Positions 1 through 9,350 are shown, counted from the stretch's first letter. The stretch is DNA of 64,000 nucleotides from Chryseolinea soli (GCF_003589925.1 NZ_CP032382.1:62001-126000); one strand, 5' to 3'. Program-made: numbers and translations. The notes: generated by a model from the letters alone, not told the origin.

Positions 1-163
1 GGGACCATCCCTGATCATAGACATTCGCAAAAATGTAGATCAAGGGCAATGTGGACATCAGCATACTCACTTTGTTCGAAAGTATGATATCCTCCTCGTC
101 GTCTGCGTTGTCTAAATGACGCGTTCCTATCCGGGTGATTGCCCTCAATACTTTAAATTCCAT
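1..163 (-). CDS. N-terminal fragment of a probable membrane protein (cut by window edge)
   Basis: The minus strand opens with ATG at 163. An in-frame TAA lies five codons upstream, so this start is well fixed. The 54 visible residues begin MEFKVLRAITRIGTRH, followed by an acidic stretch (DNADDEED) and then a hydrophobic segment (MLMSTLPLIYIFANVY) that looks like the first transmembrane helix. The rest lies outside the window. A charged N-terminus followed by membrane helices is common in Bacteroidota membrane sensor kinases or cyclases, but nothing visible proves this. The reading frame is probably real; the function is unknown. Confidence 0.6.
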   Translation of the reverse strand, partial: MEFKVLRAITRIGTRHLDNADDEEDIILSNKVSMLMSTLPLIYIFANVYDQGWS

Positions 164-469
164 TTCCGCTAACCATTAAGTCTCGTTATCCGAATTCAAA
201 TCGCTGTTGGCCTTATAATTTACGACTTATTTATTTGCCGATAAATATTAAGTTTTCCGCAAAAAACGGGTGAAAATTAGCAGCGAAACGCGGTCCGCTG
301 CAAACCCGACAGATGCTATGCCTGCGGCGCCCAACCTAAATCAAGCTTGTCTGAAGAACAGCAGCTCCCGGCAGGGCACACTGCACCCCTCCATTTGAAC
401 AAAGCATAAAAGTTTTAGAAGCGCTTCACCGCGGCGTCATAGCAACACCGGGTAAGAAGTCTGGTTTGA
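164..469. other. Intergenic region, no gene seen
   Basis: This stretch of about 300 bases upstream of the first gene is AT-rich near 200-260 and GC-rich near 290-370. I see no convincing ORF, RNA gene or terminator. It presumably carries the promoter of the minus-strand gene starting at 163. Confidence 0.5.
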
Positions 470-838
470 TCAAAGCCCTGCATTGCCTTTGCTCACGCGG
501 CCGAAGAGCCGTTGAACCATTCCCCGCCACATGCCAAAGGCATCGGTGTTTGAATTTCCGGGGCGGCTTGTCGTCTGGTGCACTACAGCATCGGGCATCA
601 ACCTGGGGTCCACCAATCCGTTCATGGTGAACATAGATGCCTTCCGTTCGATATCATTTCGGGTTGACATAGAAATCGCGTTTTTGTATGAACAACTATA
701 CATGTTGCTGACAAATGTATTACAACCCGGGCTATTGGACAGAGGGATGTACGTTAATCCGCGATTCTGCTGATGCAACGCGTGTCGTCCGCGGATTTCC
801 ACAATCGATTGTGTTTGTCGTGGCAATTTGTTCTCCAT
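470..838 (-). CDS. Hypothetical 122-residue ORF, doubtful
   Basis: This open frame of 122 codons begins MENKLPRQTQSIVEIRGRH. It has no signal peptide, membrane segment or recognisable motif. Its ATG sits directly at the end of the T-run of the strong hairpin at 841-871, which terminates the gene upstream on the same strand, so there is almost no room for a promoter or leader. The protein is rich in Asn, Ser, Arg and Met and has no low-complexity tracts. It could be a real small gene, possibly expressed by readthrough, or a chance ORF. No function is proposed. Confidence 0.25.
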   Translation of the reverse strand: MENKLPRQTQSIVEIRGRHALHQQNRGLTYIPLSNSPGCNTFVSNMYSCSYKNAISMSTRNDIERKASMFTMNGLVDPRLMPDAVVHQTTSRPGNSNTDAFGMWRGMVQRLFGRVSKGNAGL

Positions 839-840
839 AA

Positions 841-871
841 AAAAAGCAGCAGGAAATTCCTGCTGCTTTTT
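841..871 (-). terminator. Intrinsic terminator of the YceI gene
   Basis: A perfect GCAGCAGG/CCTGCTGC stem with a 5-base AAATT loop is flanked by A-runs on one side and T-runs on the other. It lies 20 bases beyond the stop codon of the YceI-family gene on the minus strand and carries a seven-T tail in that direction. Confidence 0.85.
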
Positions 872-890
872 CTATAGCGTTGTGTCGCCG

Positions 891-1466
891 TTAGGCTTTC
901 TTGTCCAATTCGATTTTGATGTTCAGTTCCACTTCGTCGCTCACGACCATCTCTCCTGTGGGAGTGGTGTTGGCCCAGGTCAAGCCGAAGTCTTTGCGGC
1001 TGATCGTTCCGGTGAATTTAAAACCCGACTTGAATCCGCGTCCGGTGTTCACCGTGGCGCCGCCGCTAACCTCAAACTCAACCGGCTTTGTCACGCCGTG
1101 CATCGTCAGGTCGCCTTTCAGTTTATACTTGGCACCGCTTTTTACGAGGTTGCCTTTGAAGGTGATGTCGGGATATTTGGCAGCGTCAAAAAAATCGGGC
1201 GACTTTAAGTGGCCATCGCGGCGTTCATTTTCGGTGTCGATCGAAGCCGTTTTTGCGGAAAAAGTTATTTCGGCGCCGTCGAAGTTTTCATTCCTAGACA
1301 CCAGGGCTCCGCTGTACTCATTGAATTTCCCCTCTGTCTCGGCAACCGCCATGTGGGTTACGCTGAAACCAATTTTGGAGTGGCCGTTGTCGATCGTCCA
1401 GGTGGTCTGGGCAAACATGAACGTTGTGGAAAAAAGCGAAGCAAAAAGAATAATAGATTTTTTCAT
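891..1466 (-). CDS. YceI-family periplasmic lipid-binding protein
   Basis: 191 residues. The start is placed at the second Met of the longer frame because a clean signal peptide follows directly (MKKSIILFASLFSTTFMFAQ). The mature part matches the YceI lipocalin-like fold: it opens with TTWTIDNGHSKIGFSV, continues with the charged strand pattern and 'HLKSPDFFDAAKYPDITF', and then 'KGDLTMHGVTKPVEFEV', the family signature. YceI proteins bind isoprenoid or other amphiphilic ligands in the periplasm, and some are induced by stress or high pH. The gene stands alone, ends in a strong terminator and is divergent from the GH3 gene. The family assignment is secure; the ligand is unknown. Confidence 0.93.
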   Translation of the reverse strand: MKKSIILFASLFSTTFMFAQTTWTIDNGHSKIGFSVTHMAVAETEGKFNEYSGALVSRNENFDGAEITFSAKTASIDTENERRDGHLKSPDFFDAAKYPDITFKGNLVKSGAKYKLKGDLTMHGVTKPVEFEVSGGATVNTGRGFKSGFKFTGTISRKDFGLTWANTTPTGEMVVSDEVELNIKIELDKKA

Positions 1467-1831
1467 AGATTGATTTTTAATGTGTAAATGTAACACGAAG
1501 ACTTCTGAAAGTTTGCGCGGGCAATGATCGTTAACTTTTCGTTAACAAATTCGATGCGCACCTCCGGGAGAATTCCTTTCCAAGTCAGTTTGCTTTTATA
1601 CACGGTGACTGGCGTGAATTTTTCTTTTGATTTTATTCATGCGTACGACCACGCAACAATCGTTTGATCGCAACACCTTGGGCGCTGTGTGCGCGCACTT
1701 CAAAAATTCTAAAAAGCACCGATTCGTCGAATTTTTTCCCGGATCGATCTAATGTCAGCCTCAAACCGGGGCTTCCTTCCATATATTGTGTAAATTCGAC
1801 ACATTGATAAGCGGGCTATGCCCTCACCCCT
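1467..1831. promoter_or_regulatory. Divergent intergenic region with GTTAAC repeat pair
   Basis: These 365 bases separate the start of the YceI gene (minus) from the GH3 gene (plus) and must hold both promoters. Two copies of the palindromic hexamer GTTAAC lie at 1530-1535 and 1541-1546, 11 bases apart, about one helical turn. They are plausible as a regulator site upstream of the YceI gene. No ORF or RNA gene is apparent elsewhere in the stretch. The regulatory role is an inference. Confidence 0.35.
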
Positions 1832-4165
1832 ATGAAACGACTTCTCATACTCCCCGCCCTTTTGTGGGCTTTGGTTTCGGTTGGACAAACCTGGACCGAA
1901 AAAAAGAACGACGGATTTTCCCTGGTCACTAACCCGAAAGGACAAACCCTGGGATATGCTTTAAACTCCGGAGTGAAGCTGCTGACCGTCGATGGGTTAG
2001 CGTTCAAGGATCTGAATAAAAACAATGTGCTCGACAAATACGAAGACTGGCGGCTACCGGCCGATGTTCGCGCAAAGGACCTTGCTGCAAAAATGTCGGT
2101 AGAACAAATCGCCGGGTTGATGCTCTACAGCGGGCACCAGTCCATCCCTGCACAGTCGAGTGGTTTCAGAGCCGGAACGTATAATGGCAAACCCCTCGCC
2201 GAGAGCGGGCTGCTGTCGTCCGACATTACGGACCAGCAAAAAACTTTTCTCACCACCGACAACCTAAGGCACATCCTGATCACTTCCGTGGAAAGCCCCG
2301 AGGTTGCCGCCAGGTGGAACAACAACGTACAATCCTTCGTCGAGGGCATGGGTCTTGGCATTCCCGCCAACACCAGTTCAGATCCGCGTCACGGCGCCGT
2401 GGCCAACACGGAATATAATCTTGGTAGCGGGGGCAAGATCTCCATGTGGCCGATATCGCTTGGGCTGGCAGCCACATTCGATCCCGCACTGGTTCAAAAA
2501 TTTGGTTCCATCGCCGCCAAAGAATACCGGGCACTGGGCATCGCGACAGCGTTGTCGCCACAAATCGATCTGGGTACCGAACCCCGCTGGAACCGCATCA
2601 ACGGAACCTTCGGAGAAGACCCTACCCTCTCGGCCGATATGGCGCGAGCCTATGTCGATGGGTTCCAGACCTCTTCGGGAAGTGCAGAAATAAAAGATGG
2701 CTGGGGATACCAAAGCGTGAACGCCATGGTGAAACATTGGCCCGGTGGCGGACCGGAAGAAGGTGGACGCGATGGCCATTTTGCCTATGGAAAGTTTGCC
2801 GTATATCCCGGAAAGAATTTTGAAACACACCTCGTCCCTTTCGTGAAGGGAGCGTTCAATCTATCGGGTAAAACAAAAATGGCTTCCGCCGTCATGCCCT
2901 ATTACACGATTTCTTATGATCAGGATCATGTCAACCACGAAAATGTCGGCAACGGATTTTCGAAATACCTGATCACCGATTTGTTGAGAAAGAAATACAA
3001 CTACGACGGCGTGGTGTGTACCGATTGGCTGATCACGGGCGACGAAGGAAAAACACCCGACATCTTTGCCGGCAAATCCTGGGGTGTTGAGTCGCTCACC
3101 GTGGCACAGCGCCATTACAAAGTGATCATGGCCGGTGTGGATCAGTTTGGAGGAAACAACGCCGTTGGCCCGGTGCTGGAAGCTTACCAGATGGGCGTGA
3201 AAGAACATGGTGAACCGTTCATGCGCAAACGCTTTGAAGAATCGGCCGTGCGACTGTTGAAGAATATCTTCAACGTTGGGCTCTTTGAAAATCCATACCT
3301 GGATCCGCAGCTGTCAAAAAGCGTGGTCGGCAGTCCGGAGTACATGACGGCAGGGTATGAAGCCCAACTGAAATCGCTCATCTTATTGAAAAACAAAGGA
3401 CACGTCTTGCCTCTGAAAAAGAACACGGCCGTATATATCCCGAAACGTACGGTCCCCGCCGGACGCGATTGGTTTGGGAACGTTACGCCGGAGAAGATCG
3501 AATACCCGGTGAGTATGGACATGGCAAAAAAATACTTTACTGTTATCGATGATCCTGCAAAAGCCGACGTCGCCATCGTCTTTGTGAAGAGTCCGGAAGG
3601 TGGTGTGGGCTACAACAAAGCTGATCGCGAAAATGGCGGCAATGGCTATGTGCCCATCAGCCTTCAATATGGCCCCTACACTTCCACCGCCTCGCGTGAA
3701 AAAAGTATTGCCGCCGGCGACCCGGTGATCGATCCTACCATCACCAATCGTTCCTATAAAGGAAAAGCATCCACGGCCACCAACATCACCGATCTCAAAT
3801 CCATTCTGGACACGAAGACGGCGATGAACAACAAACCGGTCATCGTTGTGGTGGATGGCAACAAGCCGATGGTGTTTCAGGAATTCGAACCCCAGGTCGA
3901 TGGTATTGTCTACGGCTTTGGCGTGATGAACCAGGCGATCCTCGACCTGTTGACAGGCGCCGCCGAACCCTCGGGGTTGCTTCCCGTGCAAATGCCGCTG
4001 AACATGGAGACGGTGGAACAACAACAGGAAGACGTGCCTCATGACATGAAAGTGCATGTCGATAGCGAAGGAAACGCCTATGACTTTGCGTATGGATTAA
4101 ACTGGAAAGGTGTGATCGACGACAAGCGCACCGCGCACTACAAAAAGAAAACACTCAAGCCCTAA
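1832..4165 (+). CDS. Glycoside hydrolase family 3 protein (beta-glucosidase/xylosidase type)
   Basis: 777 residues, normal for a two-domain GH3. A signal peptide (first ~19 residues, ending SVGQ) implies periplasmic or outer-membrane location. The segment 'DLNKNNVLDKYEDWR' near residues 60-74 is the calcium-loop-like opening typical of Bacteroidota GH3 enzymes. The TIM-barrel domain contains 'KHWPGGGP' and 'GVVCTDW', where Asp398 is the expected nucleophile. The C-terminal alpha/beta sandwich covers about residues 480-740 ('ADVAIVFVKS', 'GLLPVQMP'). Such enzymes hydrolyse terminal beta-linked sugars by a retaining mechanism. No sus genes adjoin it. It converges with the next gene with a single base between the stop codons. 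The exact sugar specificity cannot be read. Confidence 0.93.
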   Translation: MKRLLILPALLWALVSVGQTWTEKKNDGFSLVTNPKGQTLGYALNSGVKLLTVDGLAFKDLNKNNVLDKYEDWRLPADVRAKDLAAKMSVEQIAGLMLYSGHQSIPAQSSGFRAGTYNGKPLAESGLLSSDITDQQKTFLTTDNLRHILITSVESPEVAARWNNNVQSFVEGMGLGIPANTSSDPRHGAVANTEYNLGSGGKISMWPISLGLAATFDPALVQKFGSIAAKEYRALGIATALSPQIDLGTEPRWNRINGTFGEDPTLSADMARAYVDGFQTSSGSAEIKDGWGYQSVNAMVKHWPGGGPEEGGRDGHFAYGKFAVYPGKNFETHLVPFVKGAFNLSGKTKMASAVMPYYTISYDQDHVNHENVGNGFSKYLITDLLRKKYNYDGVVCTDWLITGDEGKTPDIFAGKSWGVESLTVAQRHYKVIMAGVDQFGGNNAVGPVLEAYQMGVKEHGEPFMRKRFEESAVRLLKNIFNVGLFENPYLDPQLSKSVVGSPEYMTAGYEAQLKSLILLKNKGHVLPLKKNTAVYIPKRTVPAGRDWFGNVTPEKIEYPVSMDMAKKYFTVIDDPAKADVAIVFVKSPEGGVGYNKADRENGGNGYVPISLQYGPYTSTASREKSIAAGDPVIDPTITNRSYKGKASTATNITDLKSILDTKTAMNNKPVIVVVDGNKPMVFQEFEPQVDGIVYGFGVMNQAILDLLTGAAEPSGLLPVQMPLNMETVEQQQEDVPHDMKVHVDSEGNAYDFAYGLNWKGVIDDKRTAHYKKKTLKP

Positions 4166-4166
4166 C

Positions 4167-5357
4167 TCACGACACCGCTTTCCGAACGGTTTTCAAAAGC
4201 GACGCATCATTTGATTTTTTGATGACGATGGCATCGCATTGATTGAATTTTGCAAAGGCCTGCAGTGCATCGCACACCTTGGCGACCATCGGTTTGGTGA
4301 GCTTGAGCGGTTCGAAGTGCAGGTTGTGGATGGTCAATGTCCGCTGCTTTCGGTCGGCCTTTGAGTCCATGCGGGCCACAAAGGTGTCGCCGATCAAGAT
4401 CGGCAGCGAAAAGTAGCCATACTTGCGCTTGGGGGCGGGCACAAAGCATTCGACCTGGTAGTCGAAGTCAAAAAAATCTCTCAGGCGATGCCGGAAAACA
4501 TTTAACACATCGAACGGGGAGAGAATGAACGCTTCGCCGGACACGGTGATCTTCTTCTTTTTATACTCTGGAAGCATGTAGAGGGGTCCTTTCAGACCGG
4601 CGATCTCTACGCGGCAAATCTCGCCGGTTTCAACAAGTTTCTCCAATTCCGTCTTGATGGAGTGTTTCACAAACCGGGCGCTCCAGGCGATCTCTTTGGC
4701 ATAGGCAATGCCCAACGCTTTCAACACACGCAAGATGATGTGGCGGGCAAATTCTTCGGCGGTGGGCAGGGACATGTCCACGTCGGGCGGGAGGATGTTT
4801 TCGGGCAGGTCATATACTTTCTGAAAATTATCTTTGCGGGTGGTCACCAGTCGCCCGTCGAGGTGAAGGCGTTCGAGGGCGAGCTTCGAAGGACGCCAAT
4901 CCCACCAGCCCGAACTTTTGGTGACGCGGTCATTCTCAAAATCGCGCGCCATGAGCGGCCCCTCCCGCGAGATCCGGTCGAGCACTTTCTTCATCAGGTT
5001 GACTTCTGTTGTGGTCAACTCTTTTCTCCGGGCCGCAAAACTTTCCTTCACCGGCAGCGAAAAACGGAAGTCGCGCATGGGGATGTAGCCGGTGGCAAAC
5101 GTCCAGAATTCGAAGATCCGTCCGTCGGCCTGAAGTTGGTCGAGCCACTCCGGTTTGTAGTCGGGCACCCGCGACACAATGCTGTGATGATGGGCCCGCT
5201 CAACCACATAGTTGGTGTCGATCTGAACAAAGCCAAGGTGGTCGATAAGCTTAAAGACCGCCTCCTTGCCTTTGCCAAACTGCGCGCGCTTTGATAGTCC
5301 CGTGGCGTGAAGAATGATTTTCCGGGCTTGGGATGGGGTGAGGATGACTTTGTCCAT
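4167..5357 (-). CDS. YcaQ/AlkX-like HTH_42 winged-helix protein (DNA glycosylase family)
   Basis: 396 residues. ATG at 5357 is preferred over the upstream TTG at 5372. The N-terminal region 'LTPSQARKIILHATGL' and 'GFVQIDTNYVVERAHH' matches the HTH_42 superfamily (AlkZ/AlkX/YcaQ). In these proteins tandem winged helices form a DNA glycosylase that opens interstrand crosslinks or removes alkylated bases. The catalytic motif here reads Q-I-D, the QxD form associated with the YcaQ/AlkX branch rather than the QxQ of AlkZ. C-terminal motifs such as 'FEFWTFATGYIPM' and the wing-like 'ILSPFDVLNVFRHRLRDFFDFDYQVE' region fit. It is predicted cytoplasmic, and no operon partner is visible. Family is confident; substrate is by analogy. 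Confidence 0.88.
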   Translation of the reverse strand: MDKVILTPSQARKIILHATGLSKRAQFGKGKEAVFKLIDHLGFVQIDTNYVVERAHHHSIVSRVPDYKPEWLDQLQADGRIFEFWTFATGYIPMRDFRFSLPVKESFAARRKELTTTEVNLMKKVLDRISREGPLMARDFENDRVTKSSGWWDWRPSKLALERLHLDGRLVTTRKDNFQKVYDLPENILPPDVDMSLPTAEEFARHIILRVLKALGIAYAKEIAWSARFVKHSIKTELEKLVETGEICRVEIAGLKGPLYMLPEYKKKKITVSGEAFILSPFDVLNVFRHRLRDFFDFDYQVECFVPAPKRKYGYFSLPILIGDTFVARMDSKADRKQRTLTIHNLHFEPLKLTKPMVAKVCDALQAFAKFNQCDAIVIKKSNDASLLKTVRKAVS

Positions 5358-5514
5358 GCGATGAATTAACAACTTTTTGGATGGGCGCGACAGGCCGCGA
5401 CTAATAATTCAAATTTTAATAACGTGTAGGGTGGAAAATAGGATTTACTTTTTACAGAAAATAATATCGCTCCTTATTCCATAGGGATTTTAAAAATACG
5501 TGCAGCATCCCTCG

Positions 5515-7125
5515 TCAGGATTGGGCTTTATAGGGAAAATAGACATAGAAGTTTGCTCCCTTTCCTTGTTCGCTGGTGGCCGTTATGAACCCGCGGTGAT
5601 TTTCGATGATCTTTTTGCAAAGCGCTAAACCGATGCCCGTGCCGGCATAGTCCTGCGTGTCTTGCAGGCGTTGAAACATGGTGAATATCAAATCCGCATA
5701 CTTCGGCTCAAATCCGATCCCGTTGTCGGCGACCAGGATCTCCACGTACCGCTCTTCCGGGAGATGATCGGGACCGCCAACGATCTGTTCCTGGTTGACG
5801 AATTTGGATTGAATTTGAATAACGGGATCACTATCCGTAAACTTTAACGCATTGCTCACCAGATTCGAGAACAATTGTTCAAGCTGTTGATAATCCCCCT
5901 GGATGACCGGCAACTTGCCGACGTGTACGGTGGCATTTTTTTCCGCGATCAGCAGTTCGAAGTCGGCCTGGACTTGCACCATGATCTCGTTCAAGTCCAC
6001 ATCGACAAATCCTGCATTGTCTCTCGACAAACGGCTATAGTTCAGCACGGATTTGATGAGGTTGGTCATCCGCTCGGCCGCCCGGTTTATTTTTTCAAAA
6101 TAGCGACTCACCACGGCGGAGTCGCCGGCATTTTTTTGAATGATCTCGGTGAAGGTCCTGATCTTTCGCAAAGGCTCCTGCAGATCGTGGGACGTGACAT
6201 AGGCAAACTGTTCCAGTTCCCGGTTCCGGATCTCCAACTCGTTGGCATAGGCAACCAGCCGGTCCTCTGCCATTTTCTTCTCGGTCAAATCGCGGGTCAC
6301 TTTCGAAAATCCGATCAATTCACCCGACTTGTTGTGCAGCGCCGTGATCACGGTGTTGCCCCAAAAGGTAGATCCGTTTTTTCTCACACGCCATCCTTCA
6401 TGGTTTGCCTTGCCGTGTGTTTTAGCATGCTCCAGCAGCGTCTCCGGCAATTTTCGCTTTCGGTCCTCGGGGGTGTAGAATACATTAAAATTCGTTCCAA
6501 TGATCTCACTGGAATATCCCTTGATGACCTGGGCACCGGTATTCCAATTCACAATGTTACCCGACGGGTCAAGAAAAATGATGGCATAATCCTGAACCTC
6601 GGCGATCATTTGGTGATAGCGCTGTTCGCTCAGCGACAATTCAGTATTCAGGGCCCTCAGTTGTTCGGTGACTTGGTTTTGCTGGTCCTCCGCGATTTTT
6701 CGTTCCGTCAGGTCGCGTGTCACTTTTGAGTATCCGATCACGACACCGTCATCGTCGTGCAGTGCGGTGATGGTGATGCTTCCCCAAAATCTTGTCCCGT
6801 CCTTTCTCTTCCGCCACCCCTCCTGTGCGGCTCGGCCATTTTCCCGGGCAAGCCCCAATAAGGTTTCCGGAAGATTATTCTCGATGTCTTCGGGTAAATA
6901 GAAGGTGCTAAAATGTTTTCCGACGATCTCCGCCTCCTTGTATTGTTTGATCTTCTCAGCGCCCCGATTCCAATTTTGAATGATACCGTCCACATCCAGG
7001 AGAATGATGGCATAGTCTTCCACTTCGGCGATCATTTTATGATACCGCTCCTCGCTCTTTCTCAACTTCTCGATCACCTGTTCAAGGTTCGTTCCCACAG
7101 AAGACGTTTTTGGGGTGCTCATCAT
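5515..7125 (-). CDS. Double-PAS sensor histidine kinase
   Basis: 536 residues, soluble, with no membrane segment. Two near-identical PAS/PAC units occupy about residues 20-145 and 165-285; both contain 'DYAII', 'NWN', and end in 'GYSKVTRDLTE' or 'GFSKVTRDLTE'. A short coiled linker leads to the HisKA domain with phospho-acceptor His313 in 'YVTSHDLQEPLRKI'. The HATPase domain shows the N box ('LVSNALKF'), G1 ('ADNGIGF') and G2 ('GTGIGLAL'). The DLQEPLR H-box is typical of phytochrome-type kinases, so the PAS domains may sense redox or a bound small molecule inside the cell. Its ATG overlaps the stop of the upstream receiver gene by four bases, so the two are translationally coupled and probable partners. 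Confidence 0.95.
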   Translation of the reverse strand: MMSTPKTSSVGTNLEQVIEKLRKSEERYHKMIAEVEDYAIILLDVDGIIQNWNRGAEKIKQYKEAEIVGKHFSTFYLPEDIENNLPETLLGLARENGRAAQEGWRKRKDGTRFWGSITITALHDDDGVVIGYSKVTRDLTERKIAEDQQNQVTEQLRALNTELSLSEQRYHQMIAEVQDYAIIFLDPSGNIVNWNTGAQVIKGYSSEIIGTNFNVFYTPEDRKRKLPETLLEHAKTHGKANHEGWRVRKNGSTFWGNTVITALHNKSGELIGFSKVTRDLTEKKMAEDRLVAYANELEIRNRELEQFAYVTSHDLQEPLRKIRTFTEIIQKNAGDSAVVSRYFEKINRAAERMTNLIKSVLNYSRLSRDNAGFVDVDLNEIMVQVQADFELLIAEKNATVHVGKLPVIQGDYQQLEQLFSNLVSNALKFTDSDPVIQIQSKFVNQEQIVGGPDHLPEERYVEILVADNGIGFEPKYADLIFTMFQRLQDTQDYAGTGIGLALCKKIIENHRGFITATSEQGKGANFYVYFPYKAQS

Positions 7126-7520
7126 CCGGCTCGCTTGCTAAAAACCTGTAACAATTTTTCGGTCAACAGCGTCAACCCGGGGGGTTTGACGATGAAGTCC
7201 TTTGCTCCAAGGGCTTTACTCTTCTCAATCATCTTTTCATCCGAGGAGGTGGAGTACATAAACACGTCGGCATGCTTCAAATGGTCTAGCTTTTGGATCT
7301 CCTGCAAGCATTCTATACCATTCATCTTCGGCATGTTCACATCGATGAAAATATAGTCGGGGATCAGAGGCTTTTTTGCCTTCAATTTCTCTAATGCTAA
7401 AATACCGTTGCTCGCCATGATGCATTGGATGTCGCGGTTTATATCCTCCAAGGCCATGGAAAAAATTTCCTGATCGTCCTGGTCATCATCAATAAGCAAG
7501 CAAACTATCATTTTGTTCAA
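7122..7520 (-). CDS. Single-domain response regulator (receiver only)
   Basis: 132 residues containing only a CheY-like receiver. The acidic pocket is 'LIDDDQDD' (residues ~9-16), the phospho-acceptor is Asp60 in 'IFIDVNMPKMNG', the switch Ser/Thr lies in 'YSTSS' (~90-93) and Lys112 lies in 'VKPPG'. There is no output domain, so it acts by protein contact or as a phosphorelay carrier. It is the first gene of a two-gene operon; the ATGA overlap with the kinase downstream makes that kinase the likely phosphodonor. The insert pattern (DDQDDQEIFSMAL) is of the Rcp1-like type often paired with PAS or phytochrome kinases. Confidence 0.94.
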   Translation of the reverse strand: MNKMIVCLLIDDDQDDQEIFSMALEDINRDIQCIMASNGILALEKLKAKKPLIPDYIFIDVNMPKMNGIECLQEIQKLDHLKHADVFMYSTSSDEKMIEKSKALGAKDFIVKPPGLTLLTEKLLQVFSKRAG

Positions 7521-7862
7521 CTTGTACGGTTAAGAGTTTAAGTTACGCTATTTTGAAGTACATCGCTTTAACAAATCCTCCTTTCAGGCCCTTCGGCGGA
7601 TGCCCGGCTAAAAATCCTTTTGAGACCAACCTAATCCAACAGGAGGCAAGACCGAGAACCATCCGCTCCACTGGCAGGGTGGCGTTTTTCTTCTAAAAAT
7701 CTCGCAACATATTGAAAATAAGCGACTTATAAACAATTCATTTTTCCGTAAAATGGATCAGACATGCCGATCCGGAGGGATCGGCTCGTTTTGTATGATC
7801 AGAAATGCGCCGGGCTTTTTTATCTTTATACAGATCTATTTCCCAACCCATCCTCCTATCCC
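7521..7862. other. Divergent intergenic region, no gene seen
   Basis: These 342 bases lie between the receiver/kinase operon (minus) and the WG-repeat gene (plus). Both promoters should be here, but I see no convincing promoter pair. No RNA or ORF with support is present. Confidence 0.45.
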
Positions 7863-8723
7863 ATGAAATGCAAGATGATATCGCTCTTACTCGTTGTGGT
7901 CTCCCTCGTCCCGGTTGCCGCCCAAAAGAAGTGGCCCATTAAGCCGACCTACGACGACGCCAGCGCCTTCACCAACGGCGTGGCGCACGTCACGCTGCGC
8001 GACAGTTTGTTGTTTATCGACAAGACCGGAAAGATCTTGCGCGGCTATCGCAAGAACGATGTCGGCCGATTTTCCGACGGCCTGGCCGCCATCAAAATGC
8101 CCGACAGTAAATATGGCTATCTCGATCTCACCGGCCAACTGGCCATCAAGCCCCGGTTCTCCTACGCCCACGACTTTGTGGATGGCGTGGCCACCGTAGT
8201 GGACAAGAACCTGATGGGATTGATCGACAAAACAGGAGCCTATGTTTTCCCCCTCAAATATTTTTCATTGCTCGATGTCTCCGAAGGACTGATCGCCGCC
8301 CAGAGCGCCACCACCAAGAAGTGGGGCTACATCGACAAGACCGGGAAAGAAGTCATCCCCTTCCTCTACGACAACCTGAAGAATGCTCCTGGTGCAGAGC
8401 CCTTCTCCGACGGCCTCGCCGCGGTGTACCTCCACGACAAGGCAGGCTATATCGACAAGACCGGGAAGACGGTGATCCCCCACACGTTCAACCAGGGAAA
8501 CCCCTTCGAAGGAGGTTATGCCACCGTGTACGATGGCAGCAGCACACCGAAGACGATCGACAAAACCGGAAAATTTGTAACGTCTCCACCGGCCGCCGAC
8601 AAACCTGCATCCCAACCCAAGACCGATCCGCGCTTTCCCGGCGCCCAGGAGGTGGGTGAAGCATCGGAAGGATTGATGCCTGCGAAGCGAAATGGGAAGT
8701 GGGGGTATGTGAGCGTGGAGTAG
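7863..8723 (+). CDS. Exported WG-repeat protein
   Basis: 286 residues. The start is set at ATG 7863, where a signal peptide begins (MKCKMISLLLVVVSLVPVAAQ); the longer frame adds an unlikely leader. The mature protein consists of repeated WG/KWG units of about 45-50 residues: 'FTNGVAHV', 'FSDGLAAIK...YGYLD', 'FVDGVATV', 'VSEGLIAAQ...WGYIDKTGKEVIP', 'FSDGLAAVY...AGYIDKTGKTVIP', ending 'KWGYVSVE'. WG repeats form beta-propeller-like or solenoid folds with unknown ligand. A Pro/Ala-rich insert at ~235-255 separates the last unit. It is probably periplasmic or surface-exposed. The function is not known for this family. Confidence 0.88.
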   Translation: MKCKMISLLLVVVSLVPVAAQKKWPIKPTYDDASAFTNGVAHVTLRDSLLFIDKTGKILRGYRKNDVGRFSDGLAAIKMPDSKYGYLDLTGQLAIKPRFSYAHDFVDGVATVVDKNLMGLIDKTGAYVFPLKYFSLLDVSEGLIAAQSATTKKWGYIDKTGKEVIPFLYDNLKNAPGAEPFSDGLAAVYLHDKAGYIDKTGKTVIPHTFNQGNPFEGGYATVYDGSSTPKTIDKTGKFVTSPPAADKPASQPKTDPRFPGAQEVGEASEGLMPAKRNGKWGYVSVE

Positions 8724-8936
8724 TACTCCGCGGTGGCTATTCAAATTTGCTATGGGCCCTTATGACCATCGTTGTCCTTCGTGAAGGTCATGGTTCCCAC
8801 TTGGACTGGGATGGCGTCGCACTTTTATTTACAGAATCCTTCTGAATTAACGAAATTCCTCGTAACTTGGAGTTGGACTACGCACCTTATGCATTTTTTC
8901 GACTCTACTCAAAAGTCCTACACAACAATCACCTTG

Positions 8937-9350
8937 ATGAAAAGAACAATTCTTCTGGTCGATGACGATCCATTTTTTCGGTTCATGCACGAGCGTTTAT
9001 TGTTGGCGGTTAGACCCGATTTTGAAATCCGCATGGCCGAAGACGGCTCCCAAGCCCTCCAGGACATCCACGCCTGCATCGCGGGCGAACGCAATCTACC
9101 CGACTATATTCTCCTGGACTCGGAGATGCCGGGCATGAATGGACAAGAATTTCTGGAAGCTTTCCGGACGCTGATTTTCCCCGGAAAGGAACGCATCCAG
9201 ATCGTCCTGGTCAGCACCTCGGCCGATCCCATTCCACTGGACGGTTATGAAAAATACAAGATCATGTCTTTCACCAAACCGATCCGCATCGACCAATTGA
9301 AGGAAATCATTTTTCCGGAGCCGATGGTTCAAGCGCTGAAAAAACATTAG
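8937..9350 (+). CDS. Single-domain response regulator (receiver only)
   Basis: 137 residues. ATG at 8937 is chosen because the receiver fold starts at once (MKRTILLVDDDPFF); the 55 extra upstream codons have no homology-like features. It has acidic residues DDD at 9-11, phospho-acceptor Asp61 in 'ILLDSEMPGMNG', a switch Thr in 'VSTSAD' and Lys114 in 'FTKPIR'. There is no output domain. It has no kinase neighbour on its own strand; the nearest kinase is the double-PAS enzyme about 1.8 kb away. Cognate partner is unknown. Confidence 0.92.
   Translation: MKRTILLVDDDPFFRFMHERLLLAVRPDFEIRMAEDGSQALQDIHACIAGERNLPDYILLDSEMPGMNGQEFLEAFRTLIFPGKERIQIVLVSTSADPIPLDGYEKYKIMSFTKPIRIDQLKEIIFPEPMVQALKKH

Noticed and set aside
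531..773. 80-codon plus-strand ORF
   Set aside because: Short, no motif or ribosome site, overlaps another doubtful ORF.
901..1473. 190-codon plus-strand ORF opposite the YceI gene
   Set aside because: It is a shadow of the YceI-family gene, which has a signal peptide and family motifs.
3383..4057. 224-codon minus-strand ORF inside the GH3 gene
   Set aside because: His-rich shadow frame with no domain; the GH3 gene occupies the region.
7622..7640. 15-base match (GACCAACCTAATCCA) to the minus strand of the inverted-repeat element at ~11748-11762
   Set aside because: Matches of this length are expected by chance a few times in 64 kb and the flanks do not agree.
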